Shown: in pieces, positions 17,595 through 26,496 of the stretch
Numbering within the stretch: position 1 is the first letter of the stretch
How the letters are laid out: each line of letters begins with the position of its first letter
DNA from: Chloroflexota bacterium
GTDB taxonomy: Bacteria; Chloroflexota; Chloroflexia; Chloroflexales; Herpetosiphonaceae
DNA: 64,000 bases
NCBI GenBank assembly: GCA_020161265.1
Contig: JAIUOC010000008.1
Span: 342,672 to 406,671 of the forward strand
Direction: 5' to 3'
Made by a program: the position numbers and the translations under genes
Notes under the pieces: model-generated
Databases searched by the model: none
What the model was told of the DNA's origin: nothing
What the model saw: the letters and a program-made list of their open reading frames with translations, nothing else

Positions 17595-18224
17595 TTATTT
17601 AACCGCTTGTTCGAGCCAATCGACCGTGAATTGCGCAACTTCATCTTCACGGGTTAGATAATAATGATCAGCCCATTTGAGTAGATGCCAGCTTTTTGGC
17701 TCGGTCGCTTGTTCAAAGGCCGTGCGCGTTTCAATCAAATCGAAAAATTGATCGCGCTCGGCGACGATTGCCAATAATGGTCCATGCTGGCCTTGAGCAC
17801 TCTCCTGCAAACCAACAGGGTTGGGCGTAACTGCCACGGTTGCGCGAATCGTTGGGTCGCTGGCCATCACCCGTAATACCAATTGTGCGCCAAACGACCA
17901 GCCAATTAAGCAGATTTGAGCTTGCGGTGCACGTTGACGCGCTTCGGCCAAGGCTGCCTGCAAATCGAGATCTTCACCTGGGCCGCCACTAAATTCACCT
18001 TGGCTTTGGCCAACTCCACGCGAGTTGTAGCGCAAAATCCCCCAACCACGGTCGCGCAACACCTTGAAGGTCGCGAAAATCGCCCGCTGATCCATATTCG
18101 ACATTGGCGGAAAATGATGGGCCAACACGGCAACCAATTGTGGCGATTGGCTGGGCGCTAGCCATTTGCCCTCAAGTAACGTGCTGCCATCGGCAGAAAG
18201 AAAATGAATTGTTGTTTGCATCAT
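17595..18224 (-). CDS. Alpha/beta hydrolase (YpfH/esterase-like)
   Basis: A serine hydrolase of about 209 residues. The nucleophile elbow is GWSFG, the acid is probably Asp in VAERDQFFD, and the His is in WADHYYLTRED. The segment AVLAHHFPPMSNMDQ plus LRYNSRGVGQSQGEF is typical of the small KANL3/Tex30-like hydrolases. The long frame starts at 18257 but overlaps the upstream gene by 32 bases; ATG at 18224, one base after that gene's TAG and with AGTAGG before it, is preferred. It is translationally linked to the TolB-like gene. Substrate unknown. Confidence 0.8.
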   Translation of the reverse strand: MMQTTIHFLSADGSTLLEGKWLAPSQSPQLVAVLAHHFPPMSNMDQRAIFATFKVLRDRGWGILRYNSRGVGQSQGEFSGGPGEDLDLQAALAEARQRAPQAQICLIGWSFGAQLVLRVMASDPTIRATVAVTPNPVGLQESAQGQHGPLLAIVAERDQFFDLIETRTAFEQATEPKSWHLLKWADHYYLTREDEVAQFTVDWLEQAVK

Positions 18225-18225
18225 C

Positions 18226-19314
18226 CTACTCAACGATCCAACGAGCTTGGGTGGCATTTTCGATCAACACCCGAGGCTCTGATTTTTCAGCTAAATTAAC
18301 CGTCCAGATTGCCGAGGGTACGTTTGCCGAACCGACGGTTAAGCGCGTCCAGAGCAATTGTTGGCTATCGGGAGTCCATTGCGGATCAACATTATCGTAG
18401 CCGCCGCCAGCCGTAATAGCCCGTGGTTCGCTGCCATCAGCATTAACGACCCAAATTTCGCCGCGAGGTACTTCACGGGTGCGCCGCACAAAGGCGATTT
18501 TCGTGCCATCGGGCGACCAAACGGGGGTAAAATCATCAGTATCAGTTTGGCTAGTCAAGGGCGTTTGTTGCTCAGTTGCCAGATCAAATAGGATTAATTC
18601 GTTGCGAAACCCTGCTTGCGACTCCCGCAATACACTAATTACTAAACGCTGATCATCGGGCGACCAATCAAAATCGCCGCTAAATGGAATGCGCCGCAAC
18701 ACATCGCTAAAATCAAATAAAACCAATTCGTTGCGTAACGGATCGGTAAAGCCTAGCAAACGTCCAGCATTCGACCAATGTGCGCCAAAGGTAACCACAT
18801 CGCCGCCTTTAACCACTGGACTAACTTGGGTTCCATCGGGCTGCATCAACCAAAGTTTGGGCGAACCAACTCCGCCAGTGCTAATTGTGCGTCGTTCATA
18901 GACAATCACGCCATCAGCAGGCGACCAATTTGGCGTATAGCCAGTCCAATCAGCCGAACCTGTGCTCGTAATCACCTGATTTTGGGTCAGATCAAACATT
19001 TCGATGCGGCTTGGTTGGGCTTCGGCTTGAGTGGCATAGGCGACTTTGCGCCCATCGGGGCTAAGGCTATAATCGCTAACTTGTGGCACAAGTAATTGCT
19101 GCCCTTGACCATTTGCATCCGACCGCCACAATTCAGCTTGCTGAGCGGGATTGCGCAAAAATAAAATACCACTAACTTGGGCTTGCGCTTGATTTGGCTT
19201 ATTGTTAGCAACTTGACCTGCACTAGGTTGTTGACCAATCGTGACCAACAAAATCACAATCGCCACCAAGCCTACTGATAAACTGGTTACCGTTCGACGA
19301 CCTATCTGATCCAT
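18226..19314 (-). CDS. TolB-like WD40/PD40 beta-propeller protein, exported
   Basis: A 362-residue protein with an N-terminal membrane segment (about 12-29, a signal anchor) and repeated PD40 motifs of the WSPDGxxIAF type: YTPNWSPADGVIVYER, DFDWSPDDQRLVIS, TPVWSPDGTKIAFVRR and DPQWTPDSQQLLWTR. It should fold as a six-bladed propeller outside the membrane, as in the TolB C-terminal domain, usually a protein-binding platform. GGAG precedes the ATG. The following hydrolase starts one base after its stop. Confidence 0.85.
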   Translation of the reverse strand: MDQIGRRTVTSLSVGLVAIVILLVTIGQQPSAGQVANNKPNQAQAQVSGILFLRNPAQQAELWRSDANGQGQQLLVPQVSDYSLSPDGRKVAYATQAEAQPSRIEMFDLTQNQVITSTGSADWTGYTPNWSPADGVIVYERRTISTGGVGSPKLWLMQPDGTQVSPVVKGGDVVTFGAHWSNAGRLLGFTDPLRNELVLFDFSDVLRRIPFSGDFDWSPDDQRLVISVLRESQAGFRNELILFDLATEQQTPLTSQTDTDDFTPVWSPDGTKIAFVRRTREVPRGEIWVVNADGSEPRAITAGGGYDNVDPQWTPDSQQLLWTRLTVGSANVPSAIWTVNLAEKSEPRVLIENATQARWIVE

Positions 19315-19415
19315 GACGACTCCTTGGACATACTTGGCTTGATTATCACCCTATAGCCAGCTTTGAGCAAATGCGCTACGATAGGCAGAATGCCCGATTT
19401 AATGAAGGAGGTCGT

Positions 19416-19931
19416 ATGGGCTACAATGATCATGCTGAGGCAGCGGCACAACATCAAGTACCAGTGCGCTGTGCAATTATTACCATTAGCGATACACGAA
19501 CCAGCGAAACCGATAAAAGTGGGGCGCTGGCCCAGGAATTATTAACTGCCGCAGGCTTTCAAGTGGTCGAATATCGCATTATTCCCGATGAACCAGATCA
19601 GGTTGCTGAGTTTGTGCAACAGTGCATTGCACGGAGCGATTGCGACGCTGTTTTAACCAATGGTGGTACTGGGATTGCCCGTCGCGATGCCACGATTGAA
19701 GCGATTGCCCCGTTGCTTGATAAAAAATTGCCTGGGTTTGGCGAAATTTTTCGCATGCTTTCCTACAACGAGATTGGCGCAGGAGCCATGCTTTCACGCG
19801 CGATCGCGGGCATCGCTGGCCGAACCTTGGTTTTTTGTATGCCTGGCTCGTCGGGAGCGGTGCGTTTGGCCATGCAATCGTTGATTTTGCCTGAATTAAA
19901 ACACCTCGTTTGGGAAATAGCCCGCCAGTAA
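19416..19931 (+). CDS. moaB: Molybdenum cofactor biosynthesis protein MoaB
   Basis: MoaB/MogA-fold protein of 171 residues acting in adenylylation of molybdopterin. The MPT-binding loop TNGGTGIARRDATIEAI is intact, CAIITISDTRTSETDKSGALAQ is the usual N-terminal strand, and FCMPGSSGAVRLAM the second substrate loop. The frame is open from 19371, but AAGGAGG with good spacing marks the ATG at 19416. No other moa gene is nearby. Its last 353 bases are overlapped on the other strand by the lamin-tail ORF. Confidence 0.9.
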   Translation: MGYNDHAEAAAQHQVPVRCAIITISDTRTSETDKSGALAQELLTAAGFQVVEYRIIPDEPDQVAEFVQQCIARSDCDAVLTNGGTGIARRDATIEAIAPLLDKKLPGFGEIFRMLSYNEIGAGAMLSRAIAGIAGRTLVFCMPGSSGAVRLAMQSLILPELKHLVWEIARQ

Positions 19932-22900
19932 CGCCATAATACCGAATCAGCCAACCAAGCCCAAGCAAGCCAAGCAGCCAAGGCCAGAACGTTGGCAAGT
20001 TTGGTTGGCTGGTCGCTGGCAACCGTTGCGGTAAACCCAAATCGGCAACTTGGCGTACTTGCAATCGCCAAACATCATCATAGCGGCTAATAATTCCTGT
20101 GGCATTCAATTGGGTTGATGTTGGCAATTGCGGCAAACTTTGGCCTTGAGCCAAACGTATTTGCAAGGTCTGAGAGCCAAATTCGACCAATAAACTATCG
20201 GCATGGCGTTGTTTATAGCGTAATGGCAATTTAACCAACTGTCCAAGATTGGCTTGTTCTAGCTTCTGCGGGCTATGAATGACTAAATTGGCTTGATTTT
20301 TAATAATGTTGAGATCAGCGGCATCAGCCACAATCAACTGTGGTTCTTGATGATAGCTGCCAACTTTGGCCTGAATTCGTAGGTGCATGCCTTGGCGTAG
20401 TTGAGGCAAGGCGACGTTATTGCTGATAAATACTAAGATTCCAGCGCTAGCATCTTGCAAATAAAACGCCCGTTGCCGAAACAAATTGAGTTCAGCACTG
20501 ACCACGCCTTCAACCACAACGTGGCTATCGATTGGCGCTTGCTGAGCTTCGCGCAGACTGAAGGTTTTGCTTGGTTTGAGCTGCACCGAATTATTGGCTT
20601 GCTGCGGGCTGGGTTGTTCAAAAAGTTGCCATTGTTGATTGCTTGGATGCCGACCCCAACTTTGATCATAAGCCAATTTGGCATAGCTAACCCGATCGAT
20701 CACCACTCCATTTGGTTGAAGCAAGCGCACCTCTTCGCCAGTATTGGTGAGGCTTAGTTTGCTTTGGCTGGCAAAAATCACCAGATATCCTTGGGCGGCG
20801 ATGCGCATTCCAGCGGGGAAGCGCCATGATCGCGAGCCAGCATCAGCGGTATCATCCAACTGCCAACCAGTTAAATCGACCTGAACATTATTTGGGTTAT
20901 ATAGTTCAATCCATTCATCGCTGCTATTATTCTCGCCATCAGCGTTCCAATCGATGGCCCGTGGGGCTGGCACAATTTCGTTAATCTGCAGTGATGGATA
21001 ATTCGCTTGCAATGCGCTGGTTGGCTGAGCAGTCGGTTTTGGCTTGGCAATTTTTGGCTTGGCGCTGGCTTTGGGCGTGCTGGTAGGTTTCGGTGTCGCT
21101 GTTGGTTTCGGCGTTTTGGTTGTTGGGATGGCGGTTGGTTGCGGCGCACGATTGGGCTGATTAGGCGTGGCCGGAGCATTATTCTGCCAACTCCCAGCAT
21201 CGGGAATGCGGCTCCAAGTGCTGTTTGCGAGCGGCTTGGTATAGCTTAATTGATCAACGACCCGACCATCAGCCATCGCTAGTTCAACGTTATCGCCACT
21301 ATCGTTGAGCAAACTACTCAGCGTGATCGTTAAAAATTGGCCTTGAGTGATACGGGTATTGGCAGCAATTCTGATGCTTGTGCCCGAACTATCGCTGATG
21401 CTCCAGCTACTCAAATCAATGGTTTGAGCATTTGTAGAATACAGTTCGAGCCATTCATTGCCAAGCGGCGAGATTTCGTTGATCACAAGGCCTGTGGGAA
21501 TTGCTGCCAACTCACGATTACGATAATTAGGGCTGATTCTCATGCCGTTGTGCCAACTCAGGCCGCCATCAGGCCAACGCCCCGCCGACAAACCTGGTAA
21601 AGCTGAGCTATAACTCCAAACAGTATATTCTTGCAAGCGATAATCGAGTAAGCGCACTATGTCGCCGTTATCATTCAACAAATTGCTGCTGTAGATGGTG
21701 TGCCAACTGCGTGGCTCGATCAAGGTGTCGTCGGCGATCCGAATCGGCACACCCCCAGCATTAGCTTGATCATCAAGCCACCAACCACTCAAATCGATCG
21801 CATTACTACTAGCGTTATATACTTCGACAAATTCCTCGCCAGCGCTTGGCCATGCTAAGACCTCATTGATCAGGAGTTGATTTGGTTCAAGGCTGGGATT
21901 TTGGCGGTTGCTGTTGGCTGGAGTAGATCGCGAGGCTGCTTGCCATGGGCCAATCCCATCGGGCAAACGGCTCCAAGTGCGTTCACTCAGACTGCTGGCG
22001 TACTCAAGGCTATCGGTGATAATGCCTTGATTGGTAATCAAATGCACACTATCCAATTCAGCATTCAACAGCGTACCAACTGAAATAACCAAGAATGAAT
22101 TGGGGCTAATGATCGTTGAATATTGGATGGTTTGGGCTGCCCCGCCACCCTCAAGCTGGTCGTCAATTTTCCAGCCTTGCACATCAAGCGGCTCTGGGCC
22201 GAGATTGTAGAGTTCAATCCAATCGGTGCCAGTCAAGGGTTGACTCATCACTTCGTTGATCACAATCCGTGCTTGAGTTGGTGTAATTGGCAGATCAGCC
22301 GGATTGCTTTGACCCAAACTTGGTGCTCGATTGGCCGCCCAAGCTCCTGTGCCATCGGGAATTCTGGCCCAAGTACGATTGCTGATGGTGGCGTGATAAC
22401 TAAAAGCATCGATCAATTGACCAGTTGGATCAAATAAACGCACATCATCAGCACTATTGTTGTAAACATTGGTCATTGAAATGACCAGCCAACTTGTGGG
22501 CTGAATAATTGCTTCAAGCAGGATTGGGTTGGCTCCAGCAGCGGCATCATCAAGCTGCCAACCATGCAAATCGATCGCTTGATCGCCAGCATTGTATAGC
22601 TCGACCCATTCTTTGCCACTGCTTGGCGCTGCCATTAATTCGTTGATCCGAATGAGCGATGGATTCGGTGTGGCCGTTGGGGTCTGGCTTGGTACTGGAA
22701 TTGAGGTTGGCAACCTTGTTGGGCTAGGTTGGGGTGAGGGCGGGTTGGTTGGTTGAACTATAACTGTGCTTGTGCTGGGAGGAACTGTTGTAGCCGTGTT
22801 GGTAGGGATTGTGGTTGGCGTGGTTTGGCTATTTGCACTGCCTGGAGTTGGCGTAGTTGCTGCTTGCCATGAGCCAGCACCGTCGGGCATGCGGCTCCAC

Positions 22901-23268
22901 GATAGGCCTGCACTAGCACTGGTGTAGCTGTAGTGGTCGATAACCTGACCCGTAGGATTGAGCAAACGCACCTGATCGCCGCTATTATTCAACACATTGC
23001 TCAGCGAAACAACCAGCCAAGCGTTTGGTTCAAGCAGGGTGGGCGTTGGCAAGATTTTAGGGCTGCTGCCACCTTCGATATCATCAACCGCCCAACCACT
23101 TAAATCGATGGTGCTTTGGGTTGGATTGTACAACTCGACAAATTCGCTGCCGCTGATCGGAATCGCCAAAAACTCGTTGAGCACCACCTGAGTTGGGCTG
23201 ATTTGGGCCAGTATTGGTTGTGGCCAGAGCCAACCAATCATCATCAATAGCCAAACAAATCGCTGCAT
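19579..23268 (-). CDS. Giant exported protein with six lamin-tail domains
   Basis: A 1229-residue protein with a signal peptide and six lamin-tail (LTD) repeats, each opening with an INE-type strand and an E(W/F)xELYN...DLxGWxxDD core: near residues 30, 210, 337, 465, 598 and 760. Linkers are rich in Thr, Pro and Ser (PTPTATPNPS type), as in cell-surface proteins. An OB-fold-like segment (VVVEGVVSAELN...YLQDASAGILVF) follows near 900-1000, then one helix at about 1093-1112. LTD domains occur in surface nucleases and adhesins; no nuclease motif was seen. Oddly, the last 116 residues, very rich in Arg, Gln and Lys, are read antisense to moaB, starting just where a stop would be expected after the helix. 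Confidence 0.8.
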   Translation of the reverse strand: MQRFVWLLMMIGWLWPQPILAQISPTQVVLNEFLAIPISGSEFVELYNPTQSTIDLSGWAVDDIEGGSSPKILPTPTLLEPNAWLVVSLSNVLNNSGDQVRLLNPTGQVIDHYSYTSASAGLSWSRMPDGAGSWQAATTPTPGSANSQTTPTTIPTNTATTVPPSTSTVIVQPTNPPSPQPSPTRLPTSIPVPSQTPTATPNPSLIRINELMAAPSSGKEWVELYNAGDQAIDLHGWQLDDAAAGANPILLEAIIQPTSWLVISMTNVYNNSADDVRLFDPTGQLIDAFSYHATISNRTWARIPDGTGAWAANRAPSLGQSNPADLPITPTQARIVINEVMSQPLTGTDWIELYNLGPEPLDVQGWKIDDQLEGGGAAQTIQYSTIISPNSFLVISVGTLLNAELDSVHLITNQGIITDSLEYASSLSERTWSRLPDGIGPWQAASRSTPANSNRQNPSLEPNQLLINEVLAWPSAGEEFVEVYNASSNAIDLSGWWLDDQANAGGVPIRIADDTLIEPRSWHTIYSSNLLNDNGDIVRLLDYRLQEYTVWSYSSALPGLSAGRWPDGGLSWHNGMRISPNYRNRELAAIPTGLVINEISPLGNEWLELYSTNAQTIDLSSWSISDSSGTSIRIAANTRITQGQFLTITLSSLLNDSGDNVELAMADGRVVDQLSYTKPLANSTWSRIPDAGSWQNNAPATPNQPNRAPQPTAIPTTKTPKPTATPKPTSTPKASAKPKIAKPKPTAQPTSALQANYPSLQINEIVPAPRAIDWNADGENNSSDEWIELYNPNNVQVDLTGWQLDDTADAGSRSWRFPAGMRIAAQGYLVIFASQSKLSLTNTGEEVRLLQPNGVVIDRVSYAKLAYDQSWGRHPSNQQWQLFEQPSPQQANNSVQLKPSKTFSLREAQQAPIDSHVVVEGVVSAELNLFRQRAFYLQDASAGILVFISNNVALPQLRQGMHLRIQAKVGSYHQEPQLIVADAADLNIIKNQANLVIHSPQKLEQANLGQLVKLPLRYKQRHADSLLVEFGSQTLQIRLAQGQSLPQLPTSTQLNATGIISRYDDVWRLQVRQVADLGLPQRLPATSQPNLPTFWPWLLGLLGLGWLIRYYGVTGGLFPKRGVLIQAKSTIAWPNAPLPTSQAYKKPRFGQRCPRSRVKAWLLRQSRCRKACEKFRQTQAIFYQATGQSLQSWHRDGQSQYHHWLKQRRNRSVQCTVAQTQQPDLVHRE

Positions 23269-23412
23269 AGCCGCCTCGCAATTGGAGCACCAAAAGCCAA
23301 GATTGCCCTACTTAGATACACAAGCCAGCGTTTTCTGGCATGCTCAAGCAAGCAATTTCGGCCCAAGTTTTGCAATGACTGATGGCTTATAAATCTACGA
23401 CCTTCGCCCGAT

Positions 23413-23441
23413 TTGCAAAAAAGTAGCAGCTATGCTATACT
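23413..23441 (+). promoter_or_regulatory. Sigma-70-type promoter of tRNA-Gln
   Basis: TTGCAA (23413-23418), a 17-base spacer and TATACT (23436-23441) with a TGC extended -10. The tRNA begins about 38 bases downstream. Confidence 0.7.
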
Positions 23442-23478
23442 ATCAAAGTCAACGGAAGCGTTGAAGATAACTCGGTGA

Positions 23479-23552
23479 TGGCGGATCGTCTAAAGGTAGG
23501 ACAACAGTTTTTGGCACTGTTTATCTAGGTTCGAATCCTGGTCCGCCAGCCA
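23479..23552 (+). tRNA. tRNA-Gln (anticodon TTG)
   Basis: The acceptor stem pairs TGGCGGA with TCCGCCA; the D arm contains TCTAAAGGTAGGAC; the anticodon stem ACAGT/ACTGT holds the loop TTTTGGC, giving anticodon TTG for Gln; the T arm is CTAGGTTCGAATCCTGG. Discriminator G is followed by an encoded CCA. The first base pair T-A instead of G-C is usual for bacterial tRNA-Gln. Confidence 0.96.
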
Positions 23553-23554
23553 AC

Positions 23555-23584
23555 AAAACTCAGCAATTTTGCTGAGTTTTTTGT
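23555..23584 (+). terminator. Terminator of tRNA-Gln
   Basis: AAACTCAGC (23556-23564) pairs with GCTGAGTTT (23571-23579) and a run of T follows, three bases after the CCA end. Confidence 0.88.
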
Positions 23585-23608
23585 TTAACTTTGATATTTT
23601 GGCCTAAC

Positions 23609-23636
23609 AAAAAAGGCTGGCAACACGCCAGCCTTT
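23609..23636 (-). terminator. Terminator of MFS gene
   Basis: GGCTGGC (23615-23621) pairs with GCCAGCC (23627-23633). Reading minus, the stem is followed by six T, 20-odd bases after the MFS stop. Confidence 0.88.
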
Positions 23637-23656
23637 GAATCTTCTACCTAGCCTAA

Positions 23657-24874
23657 CTACATTGGTGGCTTGATACCACTTGAAGCCACACTAACCGGAT
23701 GTTCCTCTTTGACGTTGACTCGATCGATCCCCGTCATCATTAAACCTAAGAGGGCTAGCACCAAACAGCCAATCGTGCCAAACAGCGCTTGATCGCTATG
23801 TTTATCGCCAACCATGGCCATAACGCCGCCAGTTAACGCCGGCCCAACAAAACTGCCAAGCCCATAACAAACCGTAAACATACCGCTTGCCCCACCTAAT
23901 TTGGCTGGTGGAACGCGTGCCGCCAATACCGCTAAACCAATTGGGTAGAGCGTTCCAGCGAAGGCTCCCAGCAACATCCCGAGAAACAGGGTTAGCAAAA
24001 ATGGTGGGTGCAGGGTCGAGAACAAAGCTGCCGCCGAAAGGAGCGATAACGATCCAATCAGCAATGGCCGATAGCCATAGCGATCAAGCATTCGCCCAAT
24101 TGGCACCTGAGCCACAATGTTGGCAATGACGGTTACCGAAATTAGCGTGCCAAGCTCCCAGTTGCTGTAGTTGAGGGTTGGCAGCAATGAAACTAACGAC
24201 AACGTGCCATAGCCATAGAGGAAGGCAATTGCCAGAGGCAAAATTAATGGACGAGTGATTTTAAAGCTCACCCCGCCACTTTCATGCTCAGTATGCGCCA
24301 CATGTGGCTCTGGCACAACGAGCACCACAATCACGGTTGCCACGATTGCCGCAGCGACGGCTACTAAAAATGGATGGACAGGATTTTTGGTCCATTCATA
24401 AACTGCTGTGCCAATAATTGGGCCAGCTGCCGTACCACTGGCCAGCGACATTCCATAAACTGCCGTATTATGCCCCCGCTGCGCAGGCGAACTAACCCGA
24501 CTGACATAGGTTTCAGCGGCAGTCCAAACGCACGACCAGCCAATCCCCTCGAAAATCCGCCACATAAAAAAGAGCGGGATATTATTTGTCCATGGCATTG
24601 CCAGCATGGCAACGGTGTAGGAAATTAAACCAACGATCAAAAAGAGTCGAATGCCAAATTTATCGATTGTGCGGCCAATCGGCATGCCCGTTAGCACAAG
24701 GCTGGCGAACATCACACTAGTGCTTAAGCCCACGATAAATTCATCAGCGCCATTTTGTTCAAGCAAATGCGGAATCAACGGGTTGATGATCCCAATTCCA
24801 AGGGCAGTAACCGCAACGCAGAGATAAATTGGCCACATTGGATGACGCACATGCGTCGAAGGAACCTGCTGCAT
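23657..24874 (-). CDS. Major facilitator superfamily transporter
   Basis: A 405-residue 12-helix transporter. The loop 2-3 motif GMPIGRTIDKFGIRL and its repeat VPIGRMLDRYGYRPLL in the second half are the classical MFS-A signatures, and WRIFEGIGWSCVWTAAETYVSR matches drug and sugar exporters of the MFS_1 group. The longest frame begins with a GTG at 24886 that is itself part of the GAGGAG ribosome site; ATG at 24874 is used. It starts eight bases after the SGNH-like gene, so the two form an operon, perhaps moving a product or substrate of that protein. Substrate unknown. Confidence 0.88.
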   Translation of the reverse strand: MQQVPSTHVRHPMWPIYLCVAVTALGIGIINPLIPHLLEQNGADEFIVGLSTSVMFASLVLTGMPIGRTIDKFGIRLFLIVGLISYTVAMLAMPWTNNIPLFFMWRIFEGIGWSCVWTAAETYVSRVSSPAQRGHNTAVYGMSLASGTAAGPIIGTAVYEWTKNPVHPFLVAVAAAIVATVIVVLVVPEPHVAHTEHESGGVSFKITRPLILPLAIAFLYGYGTLSLVSLLPTLNYSNWELGTLISVTVIANIVAQVPIGRMLDRYGYRPLLIGSLSLLSAAALFSTLHPPFLLTLFLGMLLGAFAGTLYPIGLAVLAARVPPAKLGGASGMFTVCYGLGSFVGPALTGGVMAMVGDKHSDQALFGTIGCLVLALLGLMMTGIDRVNVKEEHPVSVASSGIKPPM

Positions 24875-24882
24875 AATACTCC

Positions 24883-25578
24883 TCACGCTATTGCCCGCAA
24901 CCCAGTTGGCCAGGTTTGGGTAATTACGGAGATTTCTTCATCAACAATCGTTTGGATGCCTTGGATATTTGGGTGAATATTGGTAAACCAACGCACATCA
25001 TGGCCATGAATATGATCAAGTGCTGGCCCCAATACCGGAAAATCCTCATCGACTGAGCCAAAGCCCCGCGCCCGTAAATCCCAGTTACCTTGTTGGGTTT
25101 CGCGTTTCATGCGCTCGAAAATATCGACTAGTGCATAGCCACGCTGCTGGGCAAGTTTGGCGATCATCCGATAGACTGGCTCAAGCTTAGAGTTACGATC
25201 AAAGGCATAATGGGCTGGGTAATCGACGTAAATCCCAGTTTCCAAGATGATTTTGGCTTGGGGATAATCACGCTCGAACAAATCGCAAAGCTCGATTAAT
25301 TTGGCTTCAAATGGCCCAATCCCATAGCGTTTCCGATCATTCACGCCATACCGCACAATAATCAGATCGATTTCGGGATAGCGAGCCATCGTGCGATCGT
25401 AGCGTTTGAGAAAATCCTCAGTTGCTTCACCATCTAAGCCTTCGTTATGGACAAGCGTTTCGTCGGCAAAGACGCTACGCAAACGGGTTTGCAGCAAGGC
25501 ATCGCCACGCTGATGCGGCAATGCATACGAACAAGCAACCGTACAATCACCAACTTGCAAAACCAACGGGCCAGCCAT
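24883..25578 (-). CDS. SGNH/GDSL-hydrolase-like protein with altered catalytic residues
   Basis: A 231-residue protein with the layout of SGNH hydrolases, but block I reads QVGDCTVA with Cys where the nucleophilic Ser normally sits, and block V reads FTNIHPN, where the position three before His is Thr instead of Asp. Block II Gly (NEGLDGEAT) and block III GVND are present. It may be a Cys-nucleophile enzyme, an inactive relative, or a binding protein. The frame extends to 25623, but GGAGG six bases before the ATG at 25578 fixes the start. It is co-transcribed with the MFS gene. Confidence 0.7.
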   Translation of the reverse strand: MAGPLVLQVGDCTVACSYALPHQRGDALLQTRLRSVFADETLVHNEGLDGEATEDFLKRYDRTMARYPEIDLIIVRYGVNDRKRYGIGPFEAKLIELCDLFERDYPQAKIILETGIYVDYPAHYAFDRNSKLEPVYRMIAKLAQQRGYALVDIFERMKRETQQGNWDLRARGFGSVDEDFPVLGPALDHIHGHDVRWFTNIHPNIQGIQTIVDEEISVITQTWPTGLRAIA

Positions 25579-25753
25579 CCAGAACCTCCGCCGAAACGTT
25601 GATATTTGCGGCATCCACAGCAAACATCACATACGGCAGTATAGCGGTCTCGTCTACTTTTGACAACTTTTAGCATGACATAAAACGAGTTTTTGAGTTA
25701 CCAGCGTTCGCTTGAACGCCTAAACTCATCAAACGCTCATTTCTGCCAACAAT

Positions 25754-25790
25754 CAAAAAAGCGTCCTGTCGTATGACGACAGAACGCTTG
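25754..25790 (-). terminator. Intrinsic terminator after YeaQ/YmgE-type gene
   Basis: AAGCGT and CTGTCGT (25759-25772) pair with ACGACAG and ACGCTT (25776-25789) with one internal mismatch, and six T follow on the minus strand. Confidence 0.85.
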
Positions 25791-25815
25791 AAGTTTGTTT
25801 TAGCTTAATCGGTTT

Positions 25816-26106
25816 TTAGATGCGACGGCGACGAGGTGCCCGCATAAACGAAATGACCAAAGCAAATAAGGTTGCGCCAATAATTGACCAGATAATTGGG
25901 AAGGGCTTGCCTTCGATATCGAGGGTCAAAAGTTCGGGTAAACCTAAGTTGGCAGCCAGCCATGAGCCGAGCAATGCGCCGATAAAGCCGACCCCGATTG
26001 AGGCCAACAAACCACCCATGCTATAGCCAGCAATCGCTTGACCAGCTGCACCACAAACTGCGGCAATCAACAACATCAACAATAAGCCGATAACTGAGAA
26101 TTCCAT
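25816..26106 (-). CDS. GlsB/YeaQ/YmgE family small membrane protein
   Basis: A 96-residue protein with three hydrophobic helices and the glycine pattern of the family formerly called transglycosylase-associated protein: CGAAGQAIAGYSMGGLLASIGVGFIGALLGSWLA and a final helix PIIWSIIGATLFALVI, ending in RAPRRRRI. Members are stress-induced membrane proteins of unknown activity. AGGAGG lies a few bases before the ATG. Monocistronic. Confidence 0.88.
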   Translation of the reverse strand: MEFSVIGLLLMLLIAAVCGAAGQAIAGYSMGGLLASIGVGFIGALLGSWLAANLGLPELLTLDIEGKPFPIIWSIIGATLFALVISFMRAPRRRRI

Positions 26107-26496
26107 TGCATTTCCTCCTAGATTTGATATTCATAAGCGTGTCTGTCATCTGCTGTTCTGTAAAAGCAAAAGCTGTGCCATGAGTAAAGGATGAAGGATG
26201 AATTATGAAGGATGAAGGTGCTAGGATTAATGCGATGCCACAATGTGAAGGGATTAAATGTTTGGGAATCTGAAGCTAATCCGGCAAGTTTGTGGCAAAA
26301 ACAGCTGAGCATTCTTTGGATTTATAACTTGGTTTTAGCGCTTCGTGTTCTTCGTGTTCTTCGTGGATCATTTTGCAGATACCCCCAAGGATTAACCATC
26401 TTCTCACCAAAACAGGACAATTAGCAGCGATTTTTTGCCCAAGCCTTTGTTACAATAGATAGCACGATTATTGTCAAGATAGATAAAGGGTTGCCC
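26107..26496. repeat. Gap with GGATGAA and CTTCGTG word repeats
   Basis: At 26185-26217 the word GGATGAA occurs four times (AAGGATGAAGGATGAATT, ATGAAGGATGAAGG). At 26337-26372 CTTCGTGTT is repeated twice and ends in CTTCGTGGATCA. Both are members of the dispersed word families. The small frames in this stretch are products of the repeats and were not called. A TACAAT -10-like box near 26451 may serve the next gene. Confidence 0.65.

Noticed and set aside
26185..26372. CRISPR-like or tandem-repeat array
   Set aside because: The repeated words are 7-20 bases with no regular spacing and no unique spacers between equal repeats; they match the dispersed word family instead.
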